NCBI GenBank assembly: GCA_027491915.1
Contig: JAOZGC010000002.1
Coordinates: 124,001-188,000 of the forward strand
Origin: Thermoproteota archaeon
Lineage (GTDB): Archaea; Korarchaeota; Korarchaeia; Korarchaeales; Korarchaeaceae
Direction: 5' to 3'
DNA length: 64,000 nt
The translations under genes were made by a program, and so were the position numbers. The notes beneath the pieces are model-generated. The model saw only the letters and a program-made list of their open reading frames with translations. It was not told the DNA's origin and did not search any database. Shown here piece by piece: positions 32,391-41,021 of this stretch (positions within the stretch are counted from its first letter, which is position 1; each line of letters starts with the position of its first letter).

Positions 32391-32942
32391 TCACTCCACG
32401 ACGTATATCCCGTCCATGAAGACCCTGGGATCCTTGCCCCTTATCTTGGTAGCCTGCCTTATGTTGGCGGCGGTCTGCCCGACGTCGTCCTTGGACGGCC
32501 CCTCTATCACTATTCTGTCACCTCCCTCCAGCCGGACCTTTGCGCTCCCCACTATCCTCGCGTACCTCGGACTCTTCTCTCCCAAAAAATTGTTTATCTT
32601 AACAACCTTATTTTCTTCATCTATCTCAACTCTTATCGGGAAGTGGGAGAAGACGATCACCATCTCCTTCCTGAATCCCCTGGTCACCCCCTCGATCATG
32701 TTCCTCACGTGAGACGCCATGGTTCCCAGGTAGGCCCTGTGGAACTTCCTCCTGCCGAAGACGGCCAGCCTAACTTCCCCATCCTCCACGGAGATCTCTA
32801 TCATCCTGCCGTTGTAGGGCTTCTCCACGCTGCCGAGCGGGCCGCTCACCCTGATGACGTTCTCCGGGTCGACCTCTACCCGAACACCCTCCGGTATGGG
32901 TACCCTTATCTCGCTCTCGCGTCCGGATACCTCGGCCCTCAA
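32391..32942 (-). CDS. rplF: Ribosomal protein uL6
   Basis: 183-aa two-domain large-subunit protein. The N-terminal domain has VRVEVDPENVIRVSGPLGSV, the hinge region RAYLGTMASHVRNMIEGVTR, and the C-terminal FLGEKSPRYARIVGSAKVRL. Codons for KVVKINNFL and nearby residues (about 32581-32640) are abruptly AT-rich compared with the rest of the gene. Located 18 nt after uS8. Confidence 0.95.
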   Translation of the reverse strand: MRAEVSGRESEIRVPIPEGVRVEVDPENVIRVSGPLGSVEKPYNGRMIEISVEDGEVRLAVFGRRKFHRAYLGTMASHVRNMIEGVTRGFRKEMVIVFSHFPIRVEIDEENKVVKINNFLGEKSPRYARIVGSAKVRLEGGDRIVIEGPSKDDVGQTAANIRQATKIRGKDPRVFMDGIYVVE

Positions 32943-32960
32943 CGCGAATCCTCTCCCTCC

Positions 32961-33353
32961 TCAGTAGTAGAAGCCTATGAGGACTCCACCGATGCCCAGC
33001 TCCTTGGCCTCTCTGTGGGTCATCACCCCTCTGTTGGTCGATATCACTATGCTACCTATCCCGGCGGCGGGGAGGTACCTCTTCTCCAGCTTCTCTATCT
33101 CCGCCCAACCGACCGAGAACCTGGGCTTTATCACTCCGGCCTTGTTCAATCTCCCGATAAGCCGCACCTTATACTTCCCGAACCGTCCGTCGTCCACGTA
33201 CTCAAATTCTCCAATATAACCGTCTTCCCTCATGAGTTTTAGAACCCTGCCGATCAGCTTCGAGGCAACGGGTATCACGACCTCCCTCTTGCCCAGCCTG
33301 GAGGCGTTGGTGAGGGCGCTCATGGCGTCGGCCAGCGGATCTAGTCTGGTCAC
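32961..33353 (-). CDS. rpsH: Ribosomal protein uS8
   Basis: 130-aa small-subunit assembly protein of archaeal type. Seen are [60 protein letters not shown] and the C-terminal [20 protein letters not shown]. It starts 16 nt after uS14 ends. Confidence 0.95.
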   Translation of the reverse strand: MTRLDPLADAMSALTNASRLGKREVVIPVASKLIGRVLKLMREDGYIGEFEYVDDGRFGKYKVRLIGRLNKAGVIKPRFSVGWAEIEKLEKRYLPAAGIGSIVISTNRGVMTHREAKELGIGGVLIGFYY

Positions 33354-33369
33354 CCGGAGACACCCCCTC

Positions 33370-33525
33370 TCACTCGTACTTCTTCCACCCCATCAGGGGG
33401 GCAACTTCCCTGAAGCAGGACCTGCACAGGTAGAGGTTGTACTTTCTGATGATCCCGTATCCCCTCCTCCCACATCTCCTGCAGACGTAAGCTCCTTTCC
33501 CCCTCCTTTTCCTCTTCTCCACCAC
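33370..33525 (-). CDS. rpsN: Ribosomal protein uS14 (zinc-binding)
   Basis: A 51-aa gene, short enough to be missed by length filters. It reads [20 protein letters not shown] at the N-terminus and later [20 protein letters not shown], with two CxxC pairs that form the zinc site of archaeal uS14. GTG 33525 follows a strong Shine-Dalgarno GAGGGGTGATC; GTG 33522 or GTG 33534 are alternatives. It fills the space between uL5 and uS8, its standard location. Confidence 0.92.
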   Translation of the reverse strand: MVEKRKRRGKGAYVCRRCGRRGYGIIRKYNLYLCRSCFREVAPLMGWKKYE

Positions 33526-33547
33526 GGAGATCACCCCTCGAAGAGGC

Positions 33548-34111
33548 TCAGGTCACCTCCATGTTTAAGTATTTCTGAGCGTAGTAGATCGACTCCTCCC
33601 GGCCTAGTCTGTGTCTCCTGGGAATTCTCCTTCTCTTGATCCGCCTCTTGGCCACCCTGTAGCCGGGTCTTCCCATGGAAACTGCCACGTCCATCCCAAA
33701 TATTCCTATCTCTGCCTTGTATTTCATTCCAGGGATATCTATGTGCTCCCTTATTCCGAAGGCGAAATTGCCCTCGTTGTCGAAAGAGCTTGCCCTGACT
33801 CTGCGACCGACGGCGTCAAGCAACCTGTTCAAGAGGGCCCCCGCCTTCTCCCCGCGGACGGTCACCGACACGGCTATGGAATCACCCTTCCTTATCCCAA
33901 AATCTCTAATCGTCCTCTTTGCCTTCCTCACAACCGGCTTCTGTCCAGTCAGCTCCTCCAGGACGGATCCGGCCCTCTGGAGGATTTCGCCTCCCCTCCC
34001 AACGCATATGTTCAGCGTTACCGATCTTATCACGGGCCGCCTCATCGGATTGTCTCCCCACGGATCAGCTTCCCTACTCCCCGCCTCGACGCCGCCCTCC
34101 ATGGAGGTCAC
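33548..34111 (-). CDS. rplE: Ribosomal protein uL5
   Basis: 187-aa 5S rRNA-contacting protein. Motifs are [60 protein letters not shown] and [20 protein letters not shown]. The first 22 residues (to GDNPMRRP) may be extra; ATG at the MRRPVIRS position is an alternative. It overlaps eS4 by 4 nt at its start. Confidence 0.94.
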   Translation of the reverse strand: MTSMEGGVEAGSREADPWGDNPMRRPVIRSVTLNICVGRGGEILQRAGSVLEELTGQKPVVRKAKRTIRDFGIRKGDSIAVSVTVRGEKAGALLNRLLDAVGRRVRASSFDNEGNFAFGIREHIDIPGMKYKAEIGIFGMDVAVSMGRPGYRVAKRRIKRRRIPRRHRLGREESIYYAQKYLNMEVT

Positions 34112-34824
34112 CTCACCGTTATCGGCGGGTTGAGGCCTATCACTATCAAGTCCTCTCTCTTCGACAGGAAGGTACCGGGCTCCTCCTCCGTCCCCCTCAA
34201 CCTTATCAGGGAGTCGATTTCCTCTATCGTCCCCACCCTCCCAACGTCTCTCCCACCGAGCACTATCGCCATCTGACCGACCTCCAGGCGGAGCGTCTCG
34301 ACGATGGTCTGCTCGGGCACCCTTATCAGCAGAGAGTCGCCTATCTTATATCCCCCCTCATTAGAACCGGATTCTATCAATATATTTCTTCCATCATGGC
34401 AGGAAAGCTGAATTTTTCCGCCGCGAACGGACTTCTTACCCCTTATGGCCACTATCTTCATGTCGGCCTCCTCCCCGCCCACCTCCCTGAGCTCTAGGAA
34501 CCTCTTCCTGCTCGGGACCACCCTGAAGATCTTCCCGACCTCGGTCAGGGAGACGACGTCGTACACTCCGAGGGGGAACTTGGGATCCCTGACGATCCTG
34601 CCGTCCACCTCGACGCCTCCCCCCTTTATCACCTTCTTGGCCTCCCTGTAGGACGTTGCGAGTTCGAGCACGTCCCTGATCATTACCGCCAGCGGGATGC
34701 ACTTGCGCGCCGGGTGGGGCCCGGGGCTGGGCTTCACCGCCCACTTGAACCTCTTCCTGGGGAGCTTCCAGTGTAGTGGCATCACCGTCCTCTTCATCTG
34801 CCTGGATCCTCCCATTCTGGCCAA
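34108..34824 (-). CDS. rps4e: Ribosomal protein eS4
   Basis: 238-aa small-subunit protein with an S4-like RNA-binding domain, a central domain and a KOW. Typical are HWKLPRKRFKWAVKPSPGPH, AKKVIKGGGVEVDGRIVRDP, KFPLGVYDVVSLTEVGKIFR and VGQMAIVLGGRDVGRVGTIE. Likely start ATG 34809, shortly downstream of 34824 (MKRTVMPLHWKLP). A short AT-rich codon patch occurs around 34345-34420. It ends with a 4-nt overlap into uL5. Confidence 0.94.
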   Translation of the reverse strand: MARMGGSRQMKRTVMPLHWKLPRKRFKWAVKPSPGPHPARKCIPLAVMIRDVLELATSYREAKKVIKGGGVEVDGRIVRDPKFPLGVYDVVSLTEVGKIFRVVPSRKRFLELREVGGEEADMKIVAIRGKKSVRGGKIQLSCHDGRNILIESGSNEGGYKIGDSLLIRVPEQTIVETLRLEVGQMAIVLGGRDVGRVGTIEEIDSLIRLRGTEEEPGTFLSKREDLIVIGLNPPITVR

Positions 34825-34828
34825 TGGA

Positions 34829-35209
34829 TCATCTCCCTCCCTTCCTGTCCAGGATCTTTTGCCTCACCTGATCGTCCAGCTTCAATTTGGTTATGATGAC
34901 CTTGGAGGGGTGTATGGGAACCGGGATCTCAGTCCCGTCGACCTTCCTCCTAGTCAGGTCCTTTATGAAGATCCGCCTCCTCTTGGTGTCCACCCCTATT
35001 ACTTCTCCCTCGCGTCCGATGTGGTCCCCCCTGACGACCAGAACCGTGTCTCCCTTCCGAACCGGGAGGGACCTGGTTCCGTACTTGGACCTCAACTCGT
35101 CGCTCAGGTGGGCCCCCATGAGCCTGTGCCTGTGGTGATAAGGGGCGGCGGCCTCGTACCTCCTCTGAACCCTCGGCTTGGACGACCTGGGCCTGCCCAC
35201 TCGCATCAC
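34829..35209 (-). CDS. rplX: Ribosomal protein uL24
   Basis: 126-aa assembly-initiating large-subunit protein. The N-terminal basic segment SKPRVQRRYEAAAPYHHRHR is followed by the KOW region GDTVLVVRGDHIGREGEVIG and RRRIFIKDLTRRKVDGTEIP. It begins 1 nt after uL14 ends. Confidence 0.95.
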   Translation of the reverse strand: MMRVGRPRSSKPRVQRRYEAAAPYHHRHRLMGAHLSDELRSKYGTRSLPVRKGDTVLVVRGDHIGREGEVIGVDTKRRRIFIKDLTRRKVDGTEIPVPIHPSKVIITKLKLDDQVRQKILDRKGGR

Positions 35210-35210
35210 C

Positions 35211-35639
35211 TCACACGACCGTCGCCGATATGGATGATAACACTTCCCACCTCTTGACGGCCTCCTTGGCTATCGGCCCCTTGACCTCCGTCCCCTTGGG
35301 CGTGCCGTCGTCGTTGACCAGGATGACGGCATTATCCTCGAATAAAATCCACTGACCGCTCTTCCTCCTGTACGGTCTCCTCTGCCTGACGACGATCGCT
35401 TTCATCGGCTTGTGGAGCAGCTCGTACTTCCCCTGCTTGACCACGACCGACACCATGTCTCCCACCCTGGCCGCCGGGAGCCTCGCCTTCCTGCCCTTGT
35501 ATCCCATCACCCCTATTATCTGACAGACCCTCGCCCCGGTGTTGTCCACGCACTTCACCTTCGCCATTACCGGGAGTCCGGGAGTTATCTTCGGCAGTAC
35601 CCCCTTCCGCTTCTTCCTCCTTGCTGCCCTCCTCGCCAT
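35211..35639 (-). CDS. rplN: Ribosomal protein uL14
   Basis: 142-aa large-subunit protein and the first gene of this leftward ribosomal block. Seen are [40 protein letters not shown] and [23 protein letters not shown] 35639 has the Shine-Dalgarno GGAGGAGG upstream. In most archaea uS17 precedes it directly; here uS17 is 18 kb away on the other strand. Confidence 0.96.
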   Translation of the reverse strand: MARRAARRKKRKGVLPKITPGLPVMAKVKCVDNTGARVCQIIGVMGYKGRKARLPAARVGDMVSVVVKQGKYELLHKPMKAIVVRQRRPYRRKSGQWILFEDNAVILVNDDGTPKGTEVKGPIAKEAVKRWEVLSSISATVV

Positions 35640-35680
35640 CTAGACCCTCCTCCTTCGGATCGAGTCGGACCTCCGCGGCC

Positions 35681-35690
35681 ATTAATAAGC
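35681..35690 (-). promoter_or_regulatory. TATA-like promoter of the uL14 ribosomal operon
   Basis: GCTTATTAAT on the minus strand in the short gap between uL14 and the COG2509 gene. A start near 35660 would leave a leader of about 20 nt that includes the GGAGGAGG ribosome-binding site. Confidence 0.5.
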
Positions 35691-35693
35691 TTT

Positions 35694-37070
35694 CTAAGGC
35701 GGGGCGCCGCCCATCCTCCTTGAGATCTCCCTCCCTATCACCACGCCGCTCGCCGAGGCCTGGACGAGCCCCCTGGAGACCCCACCTGCGTCTCCCCCTA
35801 TGAAGAGGCCCTCGACGGTCTCTGTCTCCAGGGAAGGCTTCAGTCTGAACTTGGCGGTGTGGAGCTTAAGCTCCACCCCGTAGAGGAGGGTGTGATCCGA
35901 TGATATTCCAGGCATGACACCGTTGAGCGCATCCAACGTCTCCAGCAGATCCACCAAGTACCTGTAGGGATAGACGAAGCTCAAGTCGCCCGCCACGGCG
36001 CCCTTCAAGGTGGGACGGACGACGCTCCTCGAGATCCTCTCGGGGGTCGAGCGGCGCCCCCTCCTCAAGTCCCCCAGCCTCTGTATCAACGGCTGGTTCC
36101 CGGCTATGTTGTTGGCTAGCCTGGCTATGTCGAGCGCGTAGTCTATGGAGTTCCTGTGGGGTTCCGTGAACTTGGTCGACACCAGTAAGGCGAAGTTGGT
36201 GTTGTCGGTCTTGCAGCATTCCCTGGCCTGCCCGTTCACCGTCACTATTCCCCAGTAGGACTCCGTCACAACCTCCCCCCCCGGGTTGACGCAGAACACC
36301 CTGACCTTGTCGTCGAACGTTGGGGTGTAGTAGATGAGCTTCGGCTCGTACAGCACCTCCGTGAACTCCCTCATGACCTCCTCCGACACCTCCACCCTGA
36401 CCCCCAGATCCACCCTCCCCCCCTCAAACGGTATGCCCAGCCTCTCCGCCTCTCCCACCAGCCAGTGGGCCCCGACCCTGCCGGGCGCGGCGATCACGTA
36501 TCTCCCAGCCACAAGCTCTCCCCCCTCAAGCTCCACCCCCCCAACCCTCCCCCCGTCGGTCACTATCCTCCTCGCCCTCGTCCTGAACCTGAACTCGACC
36601 CCCATCTCCTCAAGCCTCTTCCTGAAGTTCTCGAGCACTGTCCTCCCTCCGTCGCTCCCCATGTGTCTTATTCTGAAGGGAACCAGAAGGAGACCTTGCC
36701 TGTAAGCTTTCCTCTTCAATTCCCTGATCCTCTGTCTATCTACCCCATACAGGCGCTTCGGCGCCCCCATCTCCAGGTACACCTCATCCACGTAATCTAT
36801 CAAATCCCAGACCGCCTTCTCCCCTATGTAACTGGCTAAGTCCCCTCCAACATCCTTTGTCAGGTTAAGTTTTCCATCGCTGAATGCCCCCGCCCCACCA
36901 AAACCGGAGACCACGCCGCAGACAGGGCAGAGGACGCATTTCCCCACGTCTTCGCGGGGACAGTTCCTACCGGTCAGGTCCTCTCCCATCTCCACCAAGA
37001 GGATCTCCGAGTCAGGTTTCAGCCTCTTGATCTCGTAGGCTGCGAATATGCCGGTGGGGCCGGCGCCCAC
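35694..37070 (-). CDS. FAD-dependent dehydrogenase, COG2509 type
   Basis: At least 458 aa; flavoprotein of unknown substrate. FAD-binding motif VGAGPTGIFAAYEI at the N-terminus, then a Cys cluster (NCPREDVGKCVLCPVCG) followed by GFGGAGAFSDGKLNLT, and a C-terminal ETVEGLFIGGDAGGVSRGLV. GTG 37070 leaves the first beta strand without its first residues; the in-frame codons upstream read SGRWDVVIVGAG, as expected for the fold, but contain no ATG, GTG or TTG. CTG 37097 would supply a proper N-terminus. It diverges from the SWIM gene over a shared TATA element. Confidence 0.88.
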   Translation of the reverse strand: MGAGPTGIFAAYEIKRLKPDSEILLVEMGEDLTGRNCPREDVGKCVLCPVCGVVSGFGGAGAFSDGKLNLTKDVGGDLASYIGEKAVWDLIDYVDEVYLEMGAPKRLYGVDRQRIRELKRKAYRQGLLLVPFRIRHMGSDGGRTVLENFRKRLEEMGVEFRFRTRARRIVTDGGRVGGVELEGGELVAGRYVIAAPGRVGAHWLVGEAERLGIPFEGGRVDLGVRVEVSEEVMREFTEVLYEPKLIYYTPTFDDKVRVFCVNPGGEVVTESYWGIVTVNGQARECCKTDNTNFALLVSTKFTEPHRNSIDYALDIARLANNIAGNQPLIQRLGDLRRGRRSTPERISRSVVRPTLKGAVAGDLSFVYPYRYLVDLLETLDALNGVMPGISSDHTLLYGVELKLHTAKFRLKPSLETETVEGLFIGGDAGGVSRGLVQASASGVVIGREISRRMGGAPP

Positions 37071-37127
37071 TATGACGACGTCCCACCTTCCGCTCAGCCT
37101 GTTCCCTTGCCGGATCCGGGCTCGGGT

Positions 37128-37140
37128 GATTATATAAAGG
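37128..37140. promoter_or_regulatory. Shared bidirectional TATA-like box (COG2509 and SWIM genes)
   Basis: GATTATATAAAGG is centred 26 nt from GTG 37160 on the right and about 37 nt from CTG 37097 on the left. The core TTATATAA is self-complementary, so it can be read in both directions. Confidence 0.5.
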
Positions 37141-37159
37141 ATCGTCTCAACGTCCGCCC

Positions 37160-37513
37160 GTGGCGCCCAGGGCCCGCCGGATCCGCGACGACCTCAGCCT
37201 CCTACCCCCCGAGAGCGCCATAAAGGCCATAAGGGCCGTTGAGGATGGGAGGGTGATTTCCATACGTGTGGATGGGGAGGATACAGGCGTGAGGTTGGTC
37301 AGAGGGGAAGAGGGCACCTACTTGGTTCTCTCCGGGTCTTTCTGTTCCTGCCCCGACTTCTACGTCAGGGTCCTGTCTAGATCCGAGAGGCCCCTCTGCT
37401 ACCACCTGGCCGCGGTCAGGGTGGCCGAGTCGGAGGGCTCCCTAAGGAGGATTGACCTCTCCCGCGGCAGGCTGATGGAACTAATCTGCCGGCTCCTCTT
37501 CTCGGAAAGCTGA
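37160..37513 (+). CDS. SWIM zinc-finger protein
   Basis: 117-aa protein with one SWIM domain: FCSCPDFYVRVLSRSERPLC then YHLAAVRVA gives the CxC...CxH zinc pattern. Small archaeal SWIM proteins are found near recombination or translation genes and are compared with eukaryotic Shu-complex partners, but no function can be assigned here. GTG 37160 lies 26 nt from the TATA-like element, so the transcript is probably leaderless. Confidence 0.85.
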   Translation: MAPRARRIRDDLSLLPPESAIKAIRAVEDGRVISIRVDGEDTGVRLVRGEEGTYLVLSGSFCSCPDFYVRVLSRSERPLCYHLAAVRVAESEGSLRRIDLSRGRLMELICRLLFSES

Positions 37514-37545
37514 CTTTTTATGATTCGAATCCGCCTACCGACAAG

Positions 37546-38301
37546 ATGTCTCCGGGGAATTCGCTGGATGAGGTGACGGCCTCCTACCACAAGAGGATCC
37601 TGAAGGAGATGGTCGCCAAGAAGATAGCCGGGGACATTCTCTTCTCAAAGAATATAGGGCTCGCCATGAGGAAGTGGAGGGAATATTTCAACATTAGGCA
37701 GAGCGAGCTCGCCAGGCTACTGGGGGTATCCGCCTCGGTCATATCCGACTACGAGTCCGGTCGCAGGAAGAGTCCGGGATCCCTCGTGCTGAAGAGGTTC
37801 GTGGAGGCGCTGATAGCAGAAGACGAGAAGAGGGGGGGGGCCGTCATCAGGATAATAGCCAAAACGTCCGGGATATCGGGTCTCCTCACGAGCGTGATAG
37901 ACATAAGGGAGTTCTCTGTTCCTATACCGTCAGAGGAGTTCGTGGAGATGGTCGACGGTGTTGAAATAGTGCCGCCGGAGCCCCAATCATACGTGAACGG
38001 GTACACGATAATAGACAGCATAAAGGCAATCGAAAACCTCTCCGGCTCCGACTTCATGAGGCTCTTCGGGGTCTCGACCGAGAGGGCCCTCATATTCACA
38101 AAAGTCTCCATGGGTAGATCTCCCATGGTGGCGCTCAGGGTCTTCGACATAAGGCCGACCCTGGTTATCCTCCACGGTCCAGATCCAAACAAGGTGGACT
38201 TCCTGGCCACCAAGCTTGCCGAGATCATGCGGGTGGGCCTGGTGGTGACCAGGGTGCCCGACGTGGCCGAGCTGGCCGAGCGACTCAGGGAATCCATCTG
38301 A
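37546..38301 (+). CDS. XRE-type transcriptional regulator, COG1709
   Basis: 251-aa DNA-binding protein. The helix-turn-helix is RQSELARLLGVSASVISDYE followed by SGRRKSPGS; the C-terminal part (ALIFTKVSMGRSPMVALRVF, VILHGPDPNKVDFLATKLAE) is the conserved COG1709 sensing domain. ATG 37546 is 27 nt from a TATA-like CTTTTTATGA (37514-37523), consistent with leaderless transcription. In other archaea this regulator often precedes the HMG-CoA synthase-thiolase-DUF35 genes, which lie just downstream here after iorAB, so it is a candidate regulator of that operon. Confidence 0.9.
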   Translation: MSPGNSLDEVTASYHKRILKEMVAKKIAGDILFSKNIGLAMRKWREYFNIRQSELARLLGVSASVISDYESGRRKSPGSLVLKRFVEALIAEDEKRGGAVIRIIAKTSGISGLLTSVIDIREFSVPIPSEEFVEMVDGVEIVPPEPQSYVNGYTIIDSIKAIENLSGSDFMRLFGVSTERALIFTKVSMGRSPMVALRVFDIRPTLVILHGPDPNKVDFLATKLAEIMRVGLVVTRVPDVAELAERLRESI

Positions 38302-38449
38302 TGCACTTTCGTCTTTCGTCGAATTAGTAGCCGGTCGTGGGCGAAATTTATATCCACGATCGGGCCCCACCCACCGGAACCGAGGGCCGGGGACGGATAG
38401 GTTCTGGATCAATTGTCAACAATACTTCCGATAGGACTAAATATAACTA

Positions 38450-38478
38450 ATATTCGAATATGGGTAACGTTTTTTAAG
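38450..38478 (+). promoter_or_regulatory. iorA promoter with a 12-nt palindrome next to the TATA box
   Basis: A perfect palindrome ATATTCGAATAT (38450-38461) sits immediately upstream of the TATA-like TTTTTTAAG (38470-38478). Predicted initiation near 38500 leaves about 20 nt before GTG 38521. The palindrome is well placed for a dimeric repressor or activator, perhaps the COG1709 protein encoded upstream. The rest of the 219-nt gap (38302-38520) has a second TATA-like AAATTTATATCC near 38344 but no gene I can support. Confidence 0.5.
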
Positions 38479-38520
38479 CGATCGTCGTGGTGCGTCGGTC
38501 CGCGGTCGGGAGGAGTGGAC

Positions 38521-40398
38521 GTGCCCCTCGACGATGATGATGACGCCGAGGTCAGGTTGATGACCGGCAACGAGGCCATAGCCAGGGGGGCCGTCGAGGC
38601 TGGCGTGTCCTTCGCGACGGCCTACCCCGGAACCCCAAGCAGCGAGGTCCTGGCCAACCTGGCGAGGATGACCGATCCGGAGAGGGTGTACGTAGAGTGG
38701 TCCACCAACGAGAAGGTCGCTTTCGAGGCGGCCTACGCCGCGTCTCTGGTCGGGGCTAGGGCCATGGCCGTGATGAAGCACCTGGGAACCCACTGGATTG
38801 TCGACCCCCTGGCGGTCGCCGCAGTCGCAGGGACGCGCGGCGGGTTGGTCGTGGTGAGCGCTGACGACCCCTACCCCCACAGCTCCCAGAGCTCGGTGGA
38901 TACCAGACTCACAGGCAGGCTCGTCAACGTTCCGGTCGTGGAGCCGTCGGATCCAGCCGAGGCCAAATCTCTCCTAAAGGAGTCCTTCAAGTTGTCGGAG
39001 GAGCTGGAGCTCCCGGTACTCTTCAGGTACACCACCAGAGTCGCGCACTCCAAATCCCCCGTTCCCCTGGAGGAGCCCGAGGAACCGGAGAGGATCCCCG
39101 GGGACTTCGAGAGGGACCCGGAGAGGTTCGTCTCCATAGCCCCGAACGCCAGGAAGAACATACCCAAACTCATAGAGAAGATAGACAGGGCCGCCGAGCT
39201 GCTCGCCAGGCCGCCCTTCGTTGTCAGGGAGGGGGCCTCGCGCGGCGAGGTCGGCCTGGTGGCATCTGGGGTTCCATATCTCTACGCCCTGGACGCCATG
39301 GAGGTCCTGGGCAGAGAGATCCCCGTGCTTAAGGTGTCCCTGGCGTATCCCCTCCCGCCGAAACCGGTCGACGATTTCCTGAGCGGTCTGAGCCGGGTTC
39401 TGGTCTTGGAGGAGATGGAACCGGTCATAGAAGATCAGCTGATTAAGACGGCCTACCTCTCCGGGAGGAACGTCGAGATCCTGGGGAAGTCCACCGGGGC
39501 GACCAAGAGATTCGGGGAGACCGATGCCGACGCGACTCTGAGGGCGGTATCCGCTCTGGTTGGGATGGACGCGCCGGCCAGCAAAGTCAGGTGGTTTGAG
39601 GACAGGAGGATACCCCAGATGTGCGCCGGGTGCCCCCACAGGGGAAGCTACCTATCCATAAAGCGGGGCCTCATCAGGGCCCGCAGGGGGAGGGGCGTCA
39701 TCTTCGGCGACAGGGGCTGCTACAATCAGGGCGCCAATCCTCCTCTGGAGGCCATAGACACGTGCATAGCCATGGGGGCGAGCATAGCCATGGCCGCGGG
39801 CGCCAAGAAGGCCGGTCTGAGGGAGCCAGCCGTGGCCGTGATAGGGGACTCGACCTTCTTCCACGGGGGCATACCCCCTCTCATAGACGCCGTGGAGGGG
39901 AGGGCCCCGATAGTCGTCGCGATACTAGACAACAGGTGGACTTGCATGACCGGCCATCAGCCGAGTCCGACCACCGGGAAGAATGCCAGGGGGGAGGAGG
40001 CGCCCGTCATACTCCCCGAGGACGTAGTCAGGTCCCTGGGAGTCGGGCACGTCGAGGTGGTCGACGCCTACGACCTGAGCAGGGGGGAGGAGGCGATCTT
40101 CAGGGCGGTGGAACACGCGGAATCTTCCGGAGAGCCGGCGGTCGTAGTGTTCAGGGGGGAGTGCGTCCTCCAGGTCCTGAGGCGGATGAGCAGATCCGGC
40201 GAGAGACCGACTCCCTACGAGGTCGTTCCCGACAAATGCGTCGGCTGCAGGATGTGTGTCCTGACGGGATGCCCAGCAATCTCCTTCGATCTGGAAGAGT
40301 CAACGGCCTCGATAGAGGCAACTAAGTGTACCGGGTGCGGCGTCTGCGCTCAGGTCTGCCCGACCTCCGCGATAGTAAGATCTGGGGTGGGATCTTGA
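38521..40398 (+). CDS. iorA: Indolepyruvate ferredoxin oxidoreductase alpha subunit
   Basis: 625-aa TPP-dependent 2-oxoacid oxidoreductase subunit that oxidises aryl pyruvates to aryl-acetyl-CoA with reduction of ferredoxin. GTG 38521 follows GGGAGGAG. Motifs are MTGNEAIARGAVEAGVSFAT, AYPGTPSSE, the TPP site IGDSTFFHGGIPPLIDAV with DNRWTCMTGHQPSP, and two C-terminal [4Fe-4S] motifs, CVGCRMCVLTGCP and CTGCGVCAQVCP. The stop overlaps iorB (TTGA). Usually part of amino-acid fermentation; here it leads a mevalonate-pathway operon. Confidence 0.95.
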   Translation: MPLDDDDDAEVRLMTGNEAIARGAVEAGVSFATAYPGTPSSEVLANLARMTDPERVYVEWSTNEKVAFEAAYAASLVGARAMAVMKHLGTHWIVDPLAVAAVAGTRGGLVVVSADDPYPHSSQSSVDTRLTGRLVNVPVVEPSDPAEAKSLLKESFKLSEELELPVLFRYTTRVAHSKSPVPLEEPEEPERIPGDFERDPERFVSIAPNARKNIPKLIEKIDRAAELLARPPFVVREGASRGEVGLVASGVPYLYALDAMEVLGREIPVLKVSLAYPLPPKPVDDFLSGLSRVLVLEEMEPVIEDQLIKTAYLSGRNVEILGKSTGATKRFGETDADATLRAVSALVGMDAPASKVRWFEDRRIPQMCAGCPHRGSYLSIKRGLIRARRGRGVIFGDRGCYNQGANPPLEAIDTCIAMGASIAMAAGAKKAGLREPAVAVIGDSTFFHGGIPPLIDAVEGRAPIVVAILDNRWTCMTGHQPSPTTGKNARGEEAPVILPEDVVRSLGVGHVEVVDAYDLSRGEEAIFRAVEHAESSGEPAVVVFRGECVLQVLRRMSRSGERPTPYEVVPDKCVGCRMCVLTGCPAISFDLEESTASIEATKCTGCGVCAQVCPTSAIVRSGVGS

Positions 40399-41021
40399 CG
40401 GGGGGAGAAAAGCTCGACGTGGTTCTGGCCGGCATAGGGGGGCAGGGAGTGGTGCTCGCGTCGGACATACTAGGCAGGGCGGCCATGCGGGCGGGCTTCC
40501 GAGTAAGGATAGCCAACACCCACGGCCTCGCCCAGAGGGAGGGATCCGTCAGCAGCCACGTCAGGATTGGCCGCGGGATCCACGGTCCGATGGTCAGGCT
40601 CGGGGGCGCCGACGTCGTGGTCGGATTCGAGCTGGCCGAGGCGGCCCGCAACCTCAAATACCTGTCCGACTCGGGCGTCCTGATCTCCAACTCCACCCTG
40701 ATCTACCCCTTGGCCCACTACTCAGGTCACTCTCCCTGGCCTGATGGTCGAGAGATACTGCGCATGATAACCGATCAGATCTCCCCAGACCGCCTGATAT
40801 TATTGAACGCCGAATCTCTGGCGCTGCGGGCCGGGAACATCCGCACGGTCAACGTGGTCATGCTGGGCGTCTTGTCCTCCCTCGATCTCCTCCCATTCCC
40901 GGAGGAGATCCTGTTGTCCGAGATAGAGAGATCCGTCCCCAGGTTCGCGGTCGAGAGCAACCTGAGGGCTTTCGAGTATGGCAAATCCGCCGTTGGGGGT
41001 GGAGATGGTGAGACCGGATAG
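40395..41021 (+). CDS. iorB: Indolepyruvate ferredoxin oxidoreductase beta subunit
   Basis: 208-aa gamma-type domain subunit that pairs with IorA. TTG 40395 overlaps the iorA stop and follows GGGGTGGGATC. Typical are [39 protein letters not shown] and [15 protein letters not shown]. Its end overlaps the HMG-CoA synthase start, so translation of Ior and mevalonate genes is coupled. Confidence 0.94.
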   Translation: MTGGEKLDVVLAGIGGQGVVLASDILGRAAMRAGFRVRIANTHGLAQREGSVSSHVRIGRGIHGPMVRLGGADVVVGFELAEAARNLKYLSDSGVLISNSTLIYPLAHYSGHSPWPDGREILRMITDQISPDRLILLNAESLALRAGNIRTVNVVMLGVLSSLDLLPFPEEILLSEIERSVPRFAVESNLRAFEYGKSAVGGGDGETG

